The notes beneath the pieces were generated by a model. The model saw only the letters and a program-made list of their open reading frames with translations, made no database searches and was not told where the DNA came from. 64,000 nucleotides of DNA, from assembly GCA_965248255.1 (NCBI GenBank), contig CBDFIW010000003.1, forward strand, positions 930,001-994,000, written 5' to 3'. Shown here piece after piece: positions 18,209 through 27,367 of this stretch. The DNA is from JAKZVK01 sp965248255 (GTDB taxonomy: Bacteria; Acidobacteriota; Terriglobia; Bryobacterales; UBA6623). Position numbers and translations under genes: made by a program. Position 1 is the first letter of the stretch. Each line of letters opens with the position of its first letter.

Positions 18209-19276
18209 TCAACCCGCATTCACCGCCTGCACCAACCCGCGAATATAACCGTGTGTAAAGGTGCGCCCCACGTGCCCCCAGGCGGTGTCACCTTCGACCC
18301 GCGGCGTATGGTCTGACACAAACGGGCCGGCGAACCCCGATTCACGGTACGTCTTCATCGCATCAAGCATGTCAATGTCACCTTCATCGACGAAGACCTC
18401 TCGGTACTTCGGTACCGTGCCGCGGACGGAGCGGAAATGCACCAGCTTGATGCGGTTGCGGGTAGCGAAGTAGCGGATGTCCTCCAACACGTTCACGCCC
18501 ATCTCGGTGATCGTGCCCTGGCAAAACGTGATGCCATTGTAAGGGCTGGGGATCTCGTTGATCAGCCGCCGTAGCCCGTCGGTGTGATGAAAGATGCGCG
18601 CCACCCCGCGCATATTCTTGACGGGCGGGTCATTGGGGTGCATGGTGAGCTGCACGCCGGCTTTCTCCGCCGCCTCCACAACCGGTTTCGTGAAGTAGGG
18701 GAAGCGCTGCCACATCTCGTCCGAGCTGACTTCGCCGATCTCCGGGAAGTTGGGCTCTTTGGCGATACGTCCATAGTCGAACGCTTTAAGATTGGTGCCG
18801 CCGCGGCCCGCGAGACGGTAGTAACCCACCCGCTCGTCCCAATAGAAGTCGGGCCAGAAGCGCCACTCCATCATGCGGACGCCCGCTTCGCCCGTTGCCT
18901 GAATCGTGCGGATGACGTTCTCGATCTCTTGATCGCGCCCGGGCTGATCGAAGCGCGCCTTCGTATAGAAGCCGATCGGAATCATCATCGACGTGAGTTC
19001 CACGCCGGCTTCATCGCACTTACGCTTCTGGCGCAGGACGTCTTCCTGCGTCCAATAGCCCTTCCGGTCAGGGTCAACGTGGTCGGTCCCCTGGAAGACG
19101 GCGTGCTTGAGGCCAAGCTGCTTCAGCCAGCGCAGAGTATCGGGCTCGACATTATGGAGGTTCTCGGAAACAACAGGCTTCCACGGACCGCCCTCGGCAG
19201 CAGCAGCCCGCCGAGGGCGCCGCGACAGGGAAGCAGCTGTCCCCCCGGCCAGCAAAGCTCGACGCGTCAGCTTCAT
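18209..19276 (-). CDS. uxuA: Tat-exported mannonate dehydratase (UxuA family)
   Basis: 355 residues from ATG at 19276. It begins with a twin-arginine-type signal (MKLTRRALLAGGTAASLS). The TIM-barrel body carries UxuA motifs: LTMHPNDPP, GITFCQGTITEMG, KLVHFRSVRGT, EVFVDEGDIDM and the C-terminal SDHTPRVEGDTAWGH. The family converts D-mannonate to 2-keto-3-deoxygluconate in hexuronate breakdown, and usual members are cytosolic. Export of a UxuA-like enzyme is seen in some acidobacterial and planctomycete genomes and suggests action on sugar acids outside the membrane, or a related substrate. No other hexuronate gene is next to it. Confidence 0.85.
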   Translation of the reverse strand: MKLTRRALLAGGTAASLSRRPRRAAAAEGGPWKPVVSENLHNVEPDTLRWLKQLGLKHAVFQGTDHVDPDRKGYWTQEDVLRQKRKCDEAGVELTSMMIPIGFYTKARFDQPGRDQEIENVIRTIQATGEAGVRMMEWRFWPDFYWDERVGYYRLAGRGGTNLKAFDYGRIAKEPNFPEIGEVSSDEMWQRFPYFTKPVVEAAEKAGVQLTMHPNDPPVKNMRGVARIFHHTDGLRRLINEIPSPYNGITFCQGTITEMGVNVLEDIRYFATRNRIKLVHFRSVRGTVPKYREVFVDEGDIDMLDAMKTYRESGFAGPFVSDHTPRVEGDTAWGHVGRTFTHGYIRGLVQAVNAG

Positions 19277-19412
19277 AGTCTGCCCTCGCCCCGACGATAC
19301 GCCACGAGCGCCCACGATGGCAAATCAGCGTTTTCCCATCCCCGGGCGGCTCTCGATGGATGCTTCGCAACCCGCCCGTGCCTTCGTACGAACACCAACC
19401 CGAAAGCCAAAC

Positions 19413-19446
19413 TTGACCCCGCAAACCCTACGCTAGAATAAGTCCA
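19413..19446 (+). promoter_or_regulatory. Promoter-like TTGACC / TAGAAT just before the DsbA-like gene
   Basis: TTGACC at 19413-19418 and TAGAAT at 19434-19439 are separated by 15 bases. The -10 box ends six bases before the ATG at 19446, predicting a leaderless mRNA. Confidence 0.45.
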
Positions 19447-20435
19447 TGCCCCAACACCCTCTTTGCTGTCGTACGCTCGTCGTAGGGGCGCTCGCGGCGA
19501 TCCTTGCCACTGCGGCGGCCTACGGCCAAAGCGCCGACAATCCGCTCGCCTCGACAGCGGGCGACGCGCCCACGCCGTCTCCCCCGTCCAACGCGTTGGA
19601 CAAGGCTGACCTCGCGTACTACCTTCGCCATTTGCGCGTCTGGGGTCCCGAGATCAGCGTGGAGGTCGGTGACTTTGAGCCCTCCGGGATCGAGGGCTTG
19701 CTCAAGACGACGGTCCGGGCGTCCTTCAAGCTACAGACCCAGGACCTAGTGTTCTACGTATCGAGCGACGGGCGGAATATCGTCCAGGCCACCGTCTACG
19801 CCATCGACAAGAATCCGTTTCAGAATCACCTCGACAAGATCGACAATCGCGATCTTCCCGCGTTCGGCAAAGAGGGCGCACCGGTCGTCATCGCGGCGTA
19901 CAGCGACTTCCAGTGTCCTTACTGTGCGAAAGAGGGCAAGCTCCTGAGGACCCGCCTCCCGGTTGACTACCCTGAGCAGGTTCGTGTCTACTACCACGAC
20001 TTCCCGCTCCGCAACCACAACTGGGCCATGCAGGCTGCCATCGCCGGCCGCTGCATCTATGCGATGGAGCCACAAGGCTTTTGGAAATACCACGATTGGG
20101 TCTTCGAAAACCAGAAGAACATTACGCCCCAGAACTTCAAAGCCAAACTCGGCGAGTTCGCCGGCGCCCAGGGACTCGATTCGCTGCGGCTCTCTCCCTG
20201 CCTCGACGACCCGGAAACCCGTTCCATCGTCGAAGCGTCGATCCAAGAGGGGCGCAACGTCGCCGTCACTCAAACCCCGACAATCTTCGTCAACGGACGC
20301 AGGCTCACCGGCAACCTCGACTGGAACCGTTTGAAGCGCATCATCGACTACGAGATCGAGTACCAGAAGGTGACTAAGAACGCCGGTGATGATTGCGGCT
20401 GTGAAGTGGAAACCGCCTTTCCCGGCGAGCCCTGA
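19446..20435 (+). CDS. Exported DsbA-like thioredoxin-fold protein
   Basis: 329 residues. A signal peptide ends at AAAYGQ. Residues about 55-135 form an N-terminal domain (LRVWGPEISVEVGDFEPSGIEG) also seen fused to DsbA folds in acidobacterial proteins. The DsbA-like thioredoxin domain starts near VVIAAYSDFQCPYCAKEGK with a CPYC redox pair, and shows RVYYHDFPLRNHNWAMQAA and the cis-Pro loop TPTIFVNGRRLTG. A C-terminal CGC adds two Cys. It is probably a periplasmic disulfide oxidoreductase. The next gene begins 15 bases downstream. Confidence 0.88.
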   Translation: MPQHPLCCRTLVVGALAAILATAAAYGQSADNPLASTAGDAPTPSPPSNALDKADLAYYLRHLRVWGPEISVEVGDFEPSGIEGLLKTTVRASFKLQTQDLVFYVSSDGRNIVQATVYAIDKNPFQNHLDKIDNRDLPAFGKEGAPVVIAAYSDFQCPYCAKEGKLLRTRLPVDYPEQVRVYYHDFPLRNHNWAMQAAIAGRCIYAMEPQGFWKYHDWVFENQKNITPQNFKAKLGEFAGAQGLDSLRLSPCLDDPETRSIVEASIQEGRNVAVTQTPTIFVNGRRLTGNLDWNRLKRIIDYEIEYQKVTKNAGDDCGCEVETAFPGEP

Positions 20436-20450
20436 GCAAAACCAGACCGC

Positions 20451-20882
20451 GTGCGGGAAGAAAGGAACTTCGGCCGGCCGTGGGTCGTGCTGTGTATGCT
20501 CCTCGCCGTCCACCTAGCCGACGAGGCCATGACTGATTTCTTGTCGGTCTACAATCCAGCCGTAATGGAGCTTCGTCAGAAACTTGGTTTCCCTTGGCTG
20601 CCAACGTTCACTTTCGGGACATGGATCGGCCTGCTAACCCTTGGCGTTATTTCACTGCTGGCGCTGTCGCCACTGGCTTACCGAGCGCGGCGAGGGTTCG
20701 TTCCGGTAGGATATGCCTTCGCGGTTATGATGTTGCTCAACGGCATGGGCCATCTAGGTGTCTCGCTGTGGCGCCATGAATGGGTCTCGGACGTCTACAC
20801 GTCGCCACTCGTGCTGGCTGGCGCGCTGTACTTGTGGGCTTCTTTGGGGAACCTCAAACAAGCGTCAATCACTCAAGCGTGA
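20451..20882 (+). CDS. HXXEE-like small integral membrane protein
   Basis: 143 residues with a GTG start at 20451, 15 bases after the DsbA-like gene. Four membrane helices are predicted. The first holds HLADEAMTDF, resembling the H-x-x-E-E motif that names the HXXEE family (Asp in place of the first Glu), and a later GMGHLGVSLWRHEW has the second conserved His. The family has no established function. Its position suggests co-transcription with the DsbA-like gene. Confidence 0.65.
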   Translation: MREERNFGRPWVVLCMLLAVHLADEAMTDFLSVYNPAVMELRQKLGFPWLPTFTFGTWIGLLTLGVISLLALSPLAYRARRGFVPVGYAFAVMMLLNGMGHLGVSLWRHEWVSDVYTSPLVLAGALYLWASLGNLKQASITQA

Positions 20883-20909
20883 ACCAAGGCGGCAAGCCGA
20901 TCCGTCCAA

Positions 20910-22127
20910 ATGAGTAAAGCTATGCATGAAAACATGAATAGACGCGGATTCCTTTCTGCGGTGACCGCCGCCGGGGCGTTGGTTGGAAGCTCGCCATTAG
21001 GTAGGGCGTACTCTGAGGATTCTTCCTCGGAACCTACACTCTTCAGGCAACAGGATCTATTTATCAGTGGCCTCGACGGCGTGAACATTTACCGCATCCC
21101 TTCCTTGCTTGTCTCGGCTAAGGGAACGATCCTGGCGTTTTGTGAAGCGCGGGTAGGGGATGACGCCGATCCCACGGACCTGGTCTTGAAGCGAAGCCTC
21201 TACGATGGCGGCCGCAGCGTTCCCCAAAAGCTGAATGGCTACGAGCGAGTCTTTGGCTACGGTGTCACTTGGGAACCCATGCAGATGGTCCTCCCCGGAA
21301 AGGGTAAAGCCATCACGAATCCATGCCCGGTTGTTGATCGCGAGGACGGAACCATCCTCATGTGCTGCTGGCGCTCGCTTGGTGGCAGTTTGGCAGCGCA
21401 TCTGAAGGCTCCCTGGCATGGCCAGGTCCTGGTTCTCAGGAGCACGGATGAAGGAGCGACGTGGTCAGACCCGGTTGATATTACCCCGAGTGTCGGGCCG
21501 TTTATAGCCGGTCCAGGCGTGGGAATCCAGCTTCAGAGCGGCCGATTGGTCATTCCAGGCTATGACACCGGCACTCGCGTCGGCCATGGTCCTTCCAGGG
21601 TGATTTACAGCGACGACCACGGTCGAACCTGGCATGCGGGCGCCAAGGTGCAGAAGGAAACGAACGAGTCACAGGCAGTGGAGTTGGTCGACGGGACCCT
21701 GATGCTTAACATGCGTGAAGTTGAAGGCCGGTATCGCTATGTGGCTGTCAGCCGCGACGGCGGGGAGAGTTGGTACAAGGAGTTCGAGGACGACGCGCTC
21801 CCAGATCCACGCTGTCAAGCCAGCCTCTTGCGTTATTCGACAGCGGACAAGGGAGGAGAGAATCGCTTGCTGTTTTCTAACGTCCCCAATTCGGGGGCCT
21901 TCGTTAACCGGCAAAACTTGACGGTCAGGCTTAGCAATGACGAGGGCCGAAGCTGGCCCGTCTCGCGGAGAATCAACGAGGGTCCGGCTGCCTATTCCTG
22001 CTTGAGCGTGCTGGCTGACGGCACGATCGGCCTTCTCTACGAGACAGGCACCGTTCACCCCTATGAAAGAATCACGTTTGTCCAGTTTGATCTCGAATGG
22101 CTTACCACAGCACGAACGAAATCCTAA
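20910..22127 (+). CDS. Tat-exported exo-sialidase family protein (GH33-like)
   Basis: 405 residues if read from ATG 20910; starts at 20922 or 20934 (MNRRGFLSAVTAAGALVG, twin-Arg signal) are also possible. The first strand carries YRIPSLL, the F/YRIP Arg motif of sialidases, and four Asp boxes follow: STDEGATWS, SDDHGRTWH, SRDGGESWY and SNDEGRSWP, marking a six-bladed propeller. LLYETG near the C-terminus carries the conserved Glu region. It would release sialic acids or related sugars, although many soil homologues act on other glycans. It lies between a membrane protein gene and an M28 peptidase gene. Confidence 0.85.
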   Translation: MSKAMHENMNRRGFLSAVTAAGALVGSSPLGRAYSEDSSSEPTLFRQQDLFISGLDGVNIYRIPSLLVSAKGTILAFCEARVGDDADPTDLVLKRSLYDGGRSVPQKLNGYERVFGYGVTWEPMQMVLPGKGKAITNPCPVVDREDGTILMCCWRSLGGSLAAHLKAPWHGQVLVLRSTDEGATWSDPVDITPSVGPFIAGPGVGIQLQSGRLVIPGYDTGTRVGHGPSRVIYSDDHGRTWHAGAKVQKETNESQAVELVDGTLMLNMREVEGRYRYVAVSRDGGESWYKEFEDDALPDPRCQASLLRYSTADKGGENRLLFSNVPNSGAFVNRQNLTVRLSNDEGRSWPVSRRINEGPAAYSCLSVLADGTIGLLYETGTVHPYERITFVQFDLEWLTTARTKS

Positions 22128-22222
22128 GGCTGCCCGAAATACGGGGAGATCTCTCAAAACGAGGGACGGCAGCTGGTAACGTGGGTCTCGCTCCTGAGGT
22201 GTACAGGTTTCAACAATCCTTG

Positions 22223-24049
22223 ATGCAACGTCTATTCTTCCATTCCGGCCGCTTGCTGCTCTCAGCGGTCTTGCTTGTCGCTTCGGCCACTGCCGCCAAA
22301 CTCGAGGGCACGTCCGCGGAGCGGTATGTTGATCACGTCGAAGTCCTCGCAGCGCCGGAAATGAAAGGCCGCGGCGCCGGTTCGCCCGAGCTGGAGCGGG
22401 CCGGTCAATACATCGCTAAGCAGTTTGAGGCGGTCGGACTCGAGCCCGCCCTAGGCGGTGAGTCCTACTTGCAGCCTTTCGGCGTGACGACGGGCGGCGA
22501 GATGGGTGAAGGCAATCGCTTGGTGGTTCGCACGCCCGGAGGCGAGATCTCCCTCAGGCCGGGCCGTGACTATGTGCCGCTGAATTTCTCCTCCGCTGGT
22601 TCGGTTTCCGGCCAAGTCGTCTTCGCGGGGTATGGAGTTAGCGCCGACGAACGCGGCTACGACGACTACACCCATTTCGACGCGAAGGACAAGATCGTCC
22701 TGCTGCTGCGCTACGAGCCGAAGTTCTTCACAAAGAAAGGACCCTCCGGCCAACAGCGGCCCTCCCATCACGCTCACCTGATCTCGAAAGCGATCAACGC
22801 ACGCGACCGCGGCGCCAAGGCCGTCATCTTGGTCAACGGCAAGCTTGATCCAGGCAAGAAAGACGAGTTGCTGAAGTTCGGCGCCGTGGCGGGCCCCGAG
22901 AACGCGGGCACCCTCATGGTGCATATGAAGAACAAGGTCGCGGACAGATGGCTGAAAGGGGCGGACACGTCCCTCGCCAAGCTGCAGGAAGAGATGGCGT
23001 CCAGCAGCCGTCCCCAATCCTTCGCGCTGCCTGAGGACCTGACGGTTACACTTGACATCGACATCGAGCGCCACAAAGCGACAGTGAACAACGTCGTTGG
23101 CTTTCTGCCGGGCCGCAGCAACGAGTATGTCGTTCTCGGCGCCCACTACGACCACCTCGGCTTGGGCGACCACAGCTCGCTGGCTCCGTCGAAGATCGGC
23201 ACCGTCCACCCCGGCGCCGACGACAATGCATCAGGGGTGGCCGGCTTGCTTGAACTCGCACGCGTGCTCGCCGACCGGCGGGATTCACTCGAACGCGGCG
23301 TCTTATTCATCGCTTTCAGCGGTGAGGAGATCGGCCTGCTTGGCTCGTCGCATTGGGTCAAGCATCCAACTCATCCTCTCGAGAAGGCCGTGGCCATGAT
23401 CAACATGGACATGATCGGCCGCATCCGCGACAGCAAGGTTTACGTCGGCGGTACGGGTACAGGCTCGACGTTCAAGGAACTGCTCGACCGCATCGAGCCG
23501 AATCACGACTTCGAGGTCTCGTTCTCCGAGGGCGGCTATACGGCCAGCGATCACACGTCATTCGTCGCAAAGAAAGTCCCGGTGCTGTTTTTCTTCTCGG
23601 GCCTGCACGGCGACTACCACAAGCCATCCGACACCGCCGAGAAGATCAACGGCCAAGCTGCGGCCGAGTTGGTCGACATGATCGGCGACGTGGCCACCGA
23701 GTTGATTGCGGCCGACGACAAGCCGGCATTCCGCAGGGTCGCCGCACCCGCCCCCGTTCGAGGCCGCGGCGGCGGGGGAGGCTACGGCCCCTACTTCGGC
23801 TCCATCCCCGACTTCGGTCCTGTCAAGAGCGGTGTGAAGTTCGCCGATATTCGTCCGGACTCGCCGGCGGACAAGGCGGGCCTCCGTGGCGGCGATATCC
23901 TCACTGGCTTCGGCGGCAAGGAGATCAAGAATCTCTACGACTTCACCTACGCGCTGCGGGCGGCCAAGGTCGGCGACGTGGTCGAGGTCAGGGTCCTGCG
24001 GGACGGAGAAGAGATCTCCGCGAAGGTGACCTTGGAGCAGAGGCGTTAA
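22223..24049 (+). CDS. Exported M28 family metallopeptidase with PA and PDZ domains
   Basis: 608 residues from ATG 22223. Signal peptide (LLLSAVLLVASATAA), then a PA-like insert (GQVVFAGYGVSADERGYDDY, GAKAVILVNG). The catalytic domain shows the co-catalytic zinc motifs: VVLGAHYDHLG, HPGADDNASGVAGLLEL, FIAFSGEEIGLLGS (general-base Glu), INMDMIG and SGLHGDYHKPSDT. After a Gly-rich linker (PVRGRGGGGGYG), the last 90 residues form a PDZ domain (VKFADIRPDSPADKAGLRGGDILTGFGG). It is probably a secreted aminopeptidase of the Ywad or glutaminyl-cyclase-like branch. PA plus M28 plus PDZ is common in soil Acidobacteriota. The TonB-like receptor gene follows. Confidence 0.93.
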   Translation: MQRLFFHSGRLLLSAVLLVASATAAKLEGTSAERYVDHVEVLAAPEMKGRGAGSPELERAGQYIAKQFEAVGLEPALGGESYLQPFGVTTGGEMGEGNRLVVRTPGGEISLRPGRDYVPLNFSSAGSVSGQVVFAGYGVSADERGYDDYTHFDAKDKIVLLLRYEPKFFTKKGPSGQQRPSHHAHLISKAINARDRGAKAVILVNGKLDPGKKDELLKFGAVAGPENAGTLMVHMKNKVADRWLKGADTSLAKLQEEMASSSRPQSFALPEDLTVTLDIDIERHKATVNNVVGFLPGRSNEYVVLGAHYDHLGLGDHSSLAPSKIGTVHPGADDNASGVAGLLELARVLADRRDSLERGVLFIAFSGEEIGLLGSSHWVKHPTHPLEKAVAMINMDMIGRIRDSKVYVGGTGTGSTFKELLDRIEPNHDFEVSFSEGGYTASDHTSFVAKKVPVLFFFSGLHGDYHKPSDTAEKINGQAAAELVDMIGDVATELIAADDKPAFRRVAAPAPVRGRGGGGGYGPYFGSIPDFGPVKSGVKFADIRPDSPADKAGLRGGDILTGFGGKEIKNLYDFTYALRAAKVGDVVEVRVLRDGEEISAKVTLEQRR

Positions 24050-24059
24050 GCCGTGGCCG

Positions 24060-27000
24060 GTGGAGTGTAACCTCTCTACGGTAGAATTCGTGTTAAAGGG
24101 TTCCAAGCGCGATCCACAAGCGCTGATCAGCGGCGAAGCCTTACGATTCGGGGGTTGTTTTCTGAGACGGACTTTCCATTGCTCCATTCTGCGATCATGC
24201 CGCGTCCGGTTCAGCCTCCCGTTGCTGGTGGTGCTGTCTCTTGCGCTCGCCGGCCCACTGGCGGCCCAGCGCACCACGGCCAGCATTGCCGGGGCCGCAC
24301 GCGATGATTCCGGCGCGGCGATCGAGAACGCCAGGATTACCGCGAGCCACACCGGCACCGGAACCGCACGCACGACCCTGACCGACGCGGAAGGGCGCTA
24401 TCTGCTGCCTGAGATGCCGGTCGGTACGTACAATGTTCGCGCCGAGCGCGACGGCTTCCAAACGGTCGTCCACGAGGGTCTGCGCCTCACCGTAGGCCAG
24501 GCGGCCGTCATCCATTTCGATCTCCCCGTCGGCGAGGTCCGCATCGAGATCACGGTCGTCGCGGACGCACCCCTGGTCAACACCCAAACCTATGAGCTGG
24601 GCTACCTCGTCGAGCGCCGCACCATGGAAGAGCTGCCGCTCAACGGCCGAAACTACCTTGACCTGGCGCTGCTGCAACCGGGCGTGCAGCCGTTCCGGCA
24701 TCGGGACTCCGGCGGATCGATCGTCGCCCACGGGCTCGGCCTGAGCGTCAACGGCCAAGACCCGCGATCGAACGTCTACCTGCTCGACGGCACGCCGCAG
24801 AACGATTTCGCCAACGGCCCGGCGGGCAGCGGCGCCGGCACCTCGCTGGGCCTCGAAACCATACGCGAGTTCCGCGTCGAGGCCAACGGCTACAACGCGC
24901 AGTTCGGGCGCAACTACGGCGGACACATCAATGCCCTCACCAAGTCGGGAACGAACGCGGTCCACGGAAGCCTCTATCACTACCTGCGCAACGACAACCT
25001 CGACGCTCGTGACTTCTTTGACTCGCAGAAGCCCGACTTCACGCGGAATCAGTTCGGCGGTACGGTGGGCGGCCCCCTCCAACACGACCGCACGTTTTAC
25101 TTCTTCGGTTACGAGGGTCTTCGTGCCGACCGCGGACGGACGATCCTCACCGTCGCACCCGACGAAAACGCACGCCAGGGCATGTTGCCCGACCCGGCGA
25201 ATCCCGGCTCATTGCTCGACATCGGCGTCGATCCCGCTGTCCAGCCGTATCTGGACGAGTACCCGCTTCCCAACGGCCGCAACCTCGGCGGCGGATTAGC
25301 CGAACACAGCTTCCTGTTCACCGAGGAACTTGACCAGGACTTCGTGCAGGGCCGCGTCGATCATCACTTCAGCACCCAAGATTCGCTCTTCGTCCGTTAC
25401 ACCTTCGACGACGCCGGCCAGTCTCTGCCCACGGACTTCCCGCAGTTCCCGCGCGCCTTCGTCTCGCGCAACCAGTTCGCGACGCTTGAGCACCGCCGCG
25501 TCTTCTCGCCGCGTCTTCTGAACACGTTCCGCGCGGGTTTCAGCCGCACGCGCGTCGGCCAAGACGTCGAGGCCAACACCAGCGGGCCCGTCCAGCCCTT
25601 CGTTCCCGGCCTGCCCTCGATGGGTGATATCGATGTCGGCGGCATTCCACGCTTTGGCCCACAGATCTCCGCGAACGTCCAGCTCACGCAAAACGTTTTC
25701 AGCTTTCAAGACGACGTCGCCTACACGAGCGGCGACCATAGCCTGAAGTTCGGCGTCCTCTTTGAGCGCTATCAAGACAACCTTTTCAACCCCACCTTCT
25801 CGCGCGGGCTCTTCGCATTCGCCAACCTGGAGGGCTTCTTGGGCAACCGGCCGCTGCGGTATATCGGCCTGACCCCCGAATCCACCATCGACCGTTACTG
25901 GCGCTTCAACCTGTTCGGCGCCTATGTCCAAGACGACTTTCGCGTTTCCCGCAATCTGACTTTGAACCTTGGCCTGCGCTACGAGACCGCGACCGTGCCC
26001 GGCGAGCTGCAAGGGCGCAACACCGCGCTGCTGAATTTGACCGACCCCGAGCCGACGGCCGGCATCCTATACGACAACCCGACGAAGAAGAACTTCGCGC
26101 CGCGGTTCGGGTTCGCCTGGGATGTACTCGGCAACGCAACGACCGCGCTGCGCGGCGGCTATGGCGTCTACTTCAACACCAACAATCAGCAGAACCTGAT
26201 CGTCACGGTGGTCAATCCACCCTCGGCCCACCGGCCTGTCATTCCGGGACCGACATTTCCACACCCGGACTTCACGCGTTCGGACAGCTCCATCCGGCCC
26301 ATCGAGTTTGACCTTCGCACGCCCTACATCCAAACGTGGAACCTCAACTTGCAACGCGAGCTTCCGGCCAGCACGCTGCTCACGATCGGCTACACCGGCT
26401 CGCGCGGCATTCACCTGATGAGGAACACCGACGCCAACACAGCGATCCCCGAGCGCCTCGACGACGGCAGTTATTTCTTCCCTGCCGGCGGGGGCCGTCT
26501 GAATCGCAACTTCTCGACCATCGAGTTGAAAAAGAGCGACGGGGTCTCCTGGTACAACGCCTTCGTCTTCGAACTGCGCAAGCGCTTCAGTCATGGCGTA
26601 CAGGTGCAATCGTCCTACACGTTCGCACGCAGCATCGACAACACGCAGGCGTCCACCTTCTTCTCCGACTCGCGAACCGGCACCACCTCCGCCATGCCGG
26701 AGTTCCCCGGCCTGCCCTACAACAAGGGCCTGTCCGACTTCCATGCGCAGCACAACTGGGTCGCGAACTTCGTCTGGGAGCTGCCCTACCAAAGCATCGG
26801 CAACGGAGTCGCGGGAGCGATCTTCGGCAACTGGCAGGCCGGTGGCGTGTTCACGGTGCAGAGCGGCAACCCGTTGACGCCGATGGTGCAGCGGAATCGC
26901 TCGCGGTCGCTGTGGGCGCCGACCGTGGGCCCCGGCCGCGGCGTGGACCGCCCCAGCTTCGCCCCGAGTGCGACGCACCAAAGCGCCGTCACGGGCGACC

Positions 27001-27332
27001 CCAACGGCTTCTTCAACCCGGCGGCCTTCATCCTGCAACCCGCGGGCACGCTGGGGAATGTCGCCCGCAACGCCTTGATCGGCCCCAATCTTCGCACCTT
27101 TGATTTCTCCCTTGCCAAGAACATCCCGCTTTCCGGGCTGAGTGAAACCGGCCGGCTGCAATTCCGCGCCGAGTTCTTCAACTTCACGAACCGCACGAAC
27201 TTCGGCGCGCCGGCGCTCATCGCGTTCGCCGGCACGGGAGACGGCGAGTCTCCGCTGCCGTCGTTTGGGCGCATCCGCAACACCGTCACCGACGCACGCC
27301 AGATCCAGTTCGGCCTACGCTTGTCGTTTTGA
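24060..27332 (+). CDS. TonB-dependent receptor-like outer-membrane protein with carboxypeptidase-regulatory-like domain
   Basis: The longest frame gives 1090 residues, but the true start is uncertain. A TAGAAT box at 24082-24087 and a signal-peptide-like stretch (RVRFSLPLLVVLSLALAGPLAAQ) at residues 47-70 suggest initiation nearer 24189, where only non-ATG codons are available. A CarboxypepD-reg-like domain follows (TASIAGAARDDSGAAIENARI, GTYNVRAERDGF), then the plug (EELPLNGRNYLDLALLQPGV, VNGQDPRSNVYLLDG) and a beta-barrel ending in QIQFGLRLSF with a C-terminal Phe. It resembles SusC-like and OmpR-type acidobacterial receptors for complex carbon sources. The M28 peptidase gene just upstream suggests peptide substrates, as inference only. 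Confidence 0.9.
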   Translation: MECNLSTVEFVLKGSKRDPQALISGEALRFGGCFLRRTFHCSILRSCRVRFSLPLLVVLSLALAGPLAAQRTTASIAGAARDDSGAAIENARITASHTGTGTARTTLTDAEGRYLLPEMPVGTYNVRAERDGFQTVVHEGLRLTVGQAAVIHFDLPVGEVRIEITVVADAPLVNTQTYELGYLVERRTMEELPLNGRNYLDLALLQPGVQPFRHRDSGGSIVAHGLGLSVNGQDPRSNVYLLDGTPQNDFANGPAGSGAGTSLGLETIREFRVEANGYNAQFGRNYGGHINALTKSGTNAVHGSLYHYLRNDNLDARDFFDSQKPDFTRNQFGGTVGGPLQHDRTFYFFGYEGLRADRGRTILTVAPDENARQGMLPDPANPGSLLDIGVDPAVQPYLDEYPLPNGRNLGGGLAEHSFLFTEELDQDFVQGRVDHHFSTQDSLFVRYTFDDAGQSLPTDFPQFPRAFVSRNQFATLEHRRVFSPRLLNTFRAGFSRTRVGQDVEANTSGPVQPFVPGLPSMGDIDVGGIPRFGPQISANVQLTQNVFSFQDDVAYTSGDHSLKFGVLFERYQDNLFNPTFSRGLFAFANLEGFLGNRPLRYIGLTPESTIDRYWRFNLFGAYVQDDFRVSRNLTLNLGLRYETATVPGELQGRNTALLNLTDPEPTAGILYDNPTKKNFAPRFGFAWDVLGNATTALRGGYGVYFNTNNQQNLIVTVVNPPSAHRPVIPGPTFPHPDFTRSDSSIRPIEFDLRTPYIQTWNLNLQRELPASTLLTIGYTGSRGIHLMRNTDANTAIPERLDDGSYFFPAGGGRLNRNFSTIELKKSDGVSWYNAFVFELRKRFSHGVQVQSSYTFARSIDNTQASTFFSDSRTGTTSAMPEFPGLPYNKGLSDFHAQHNWVANFVWELPYQSIGNGVAGAIFGNWQAGGVFTVQSGNPLTPMVQRNRSRSLWAPTVGPGRGVDRPSFAPSATHQSAVTGDPNGFFNPAAFILQPAGTLGNVARNALIGPNLRTFDFSLAKNIPLSGLSETGRLQFRAEFFNFTNRTNFGAPALIAFAGTGDGESPLPSFGRIRNTVTDARQIQFGLRLSF

Positions 27333-27367
27333 CCTTGTGACGAGGCCTGGCTCGCTACTTGGCCGCG

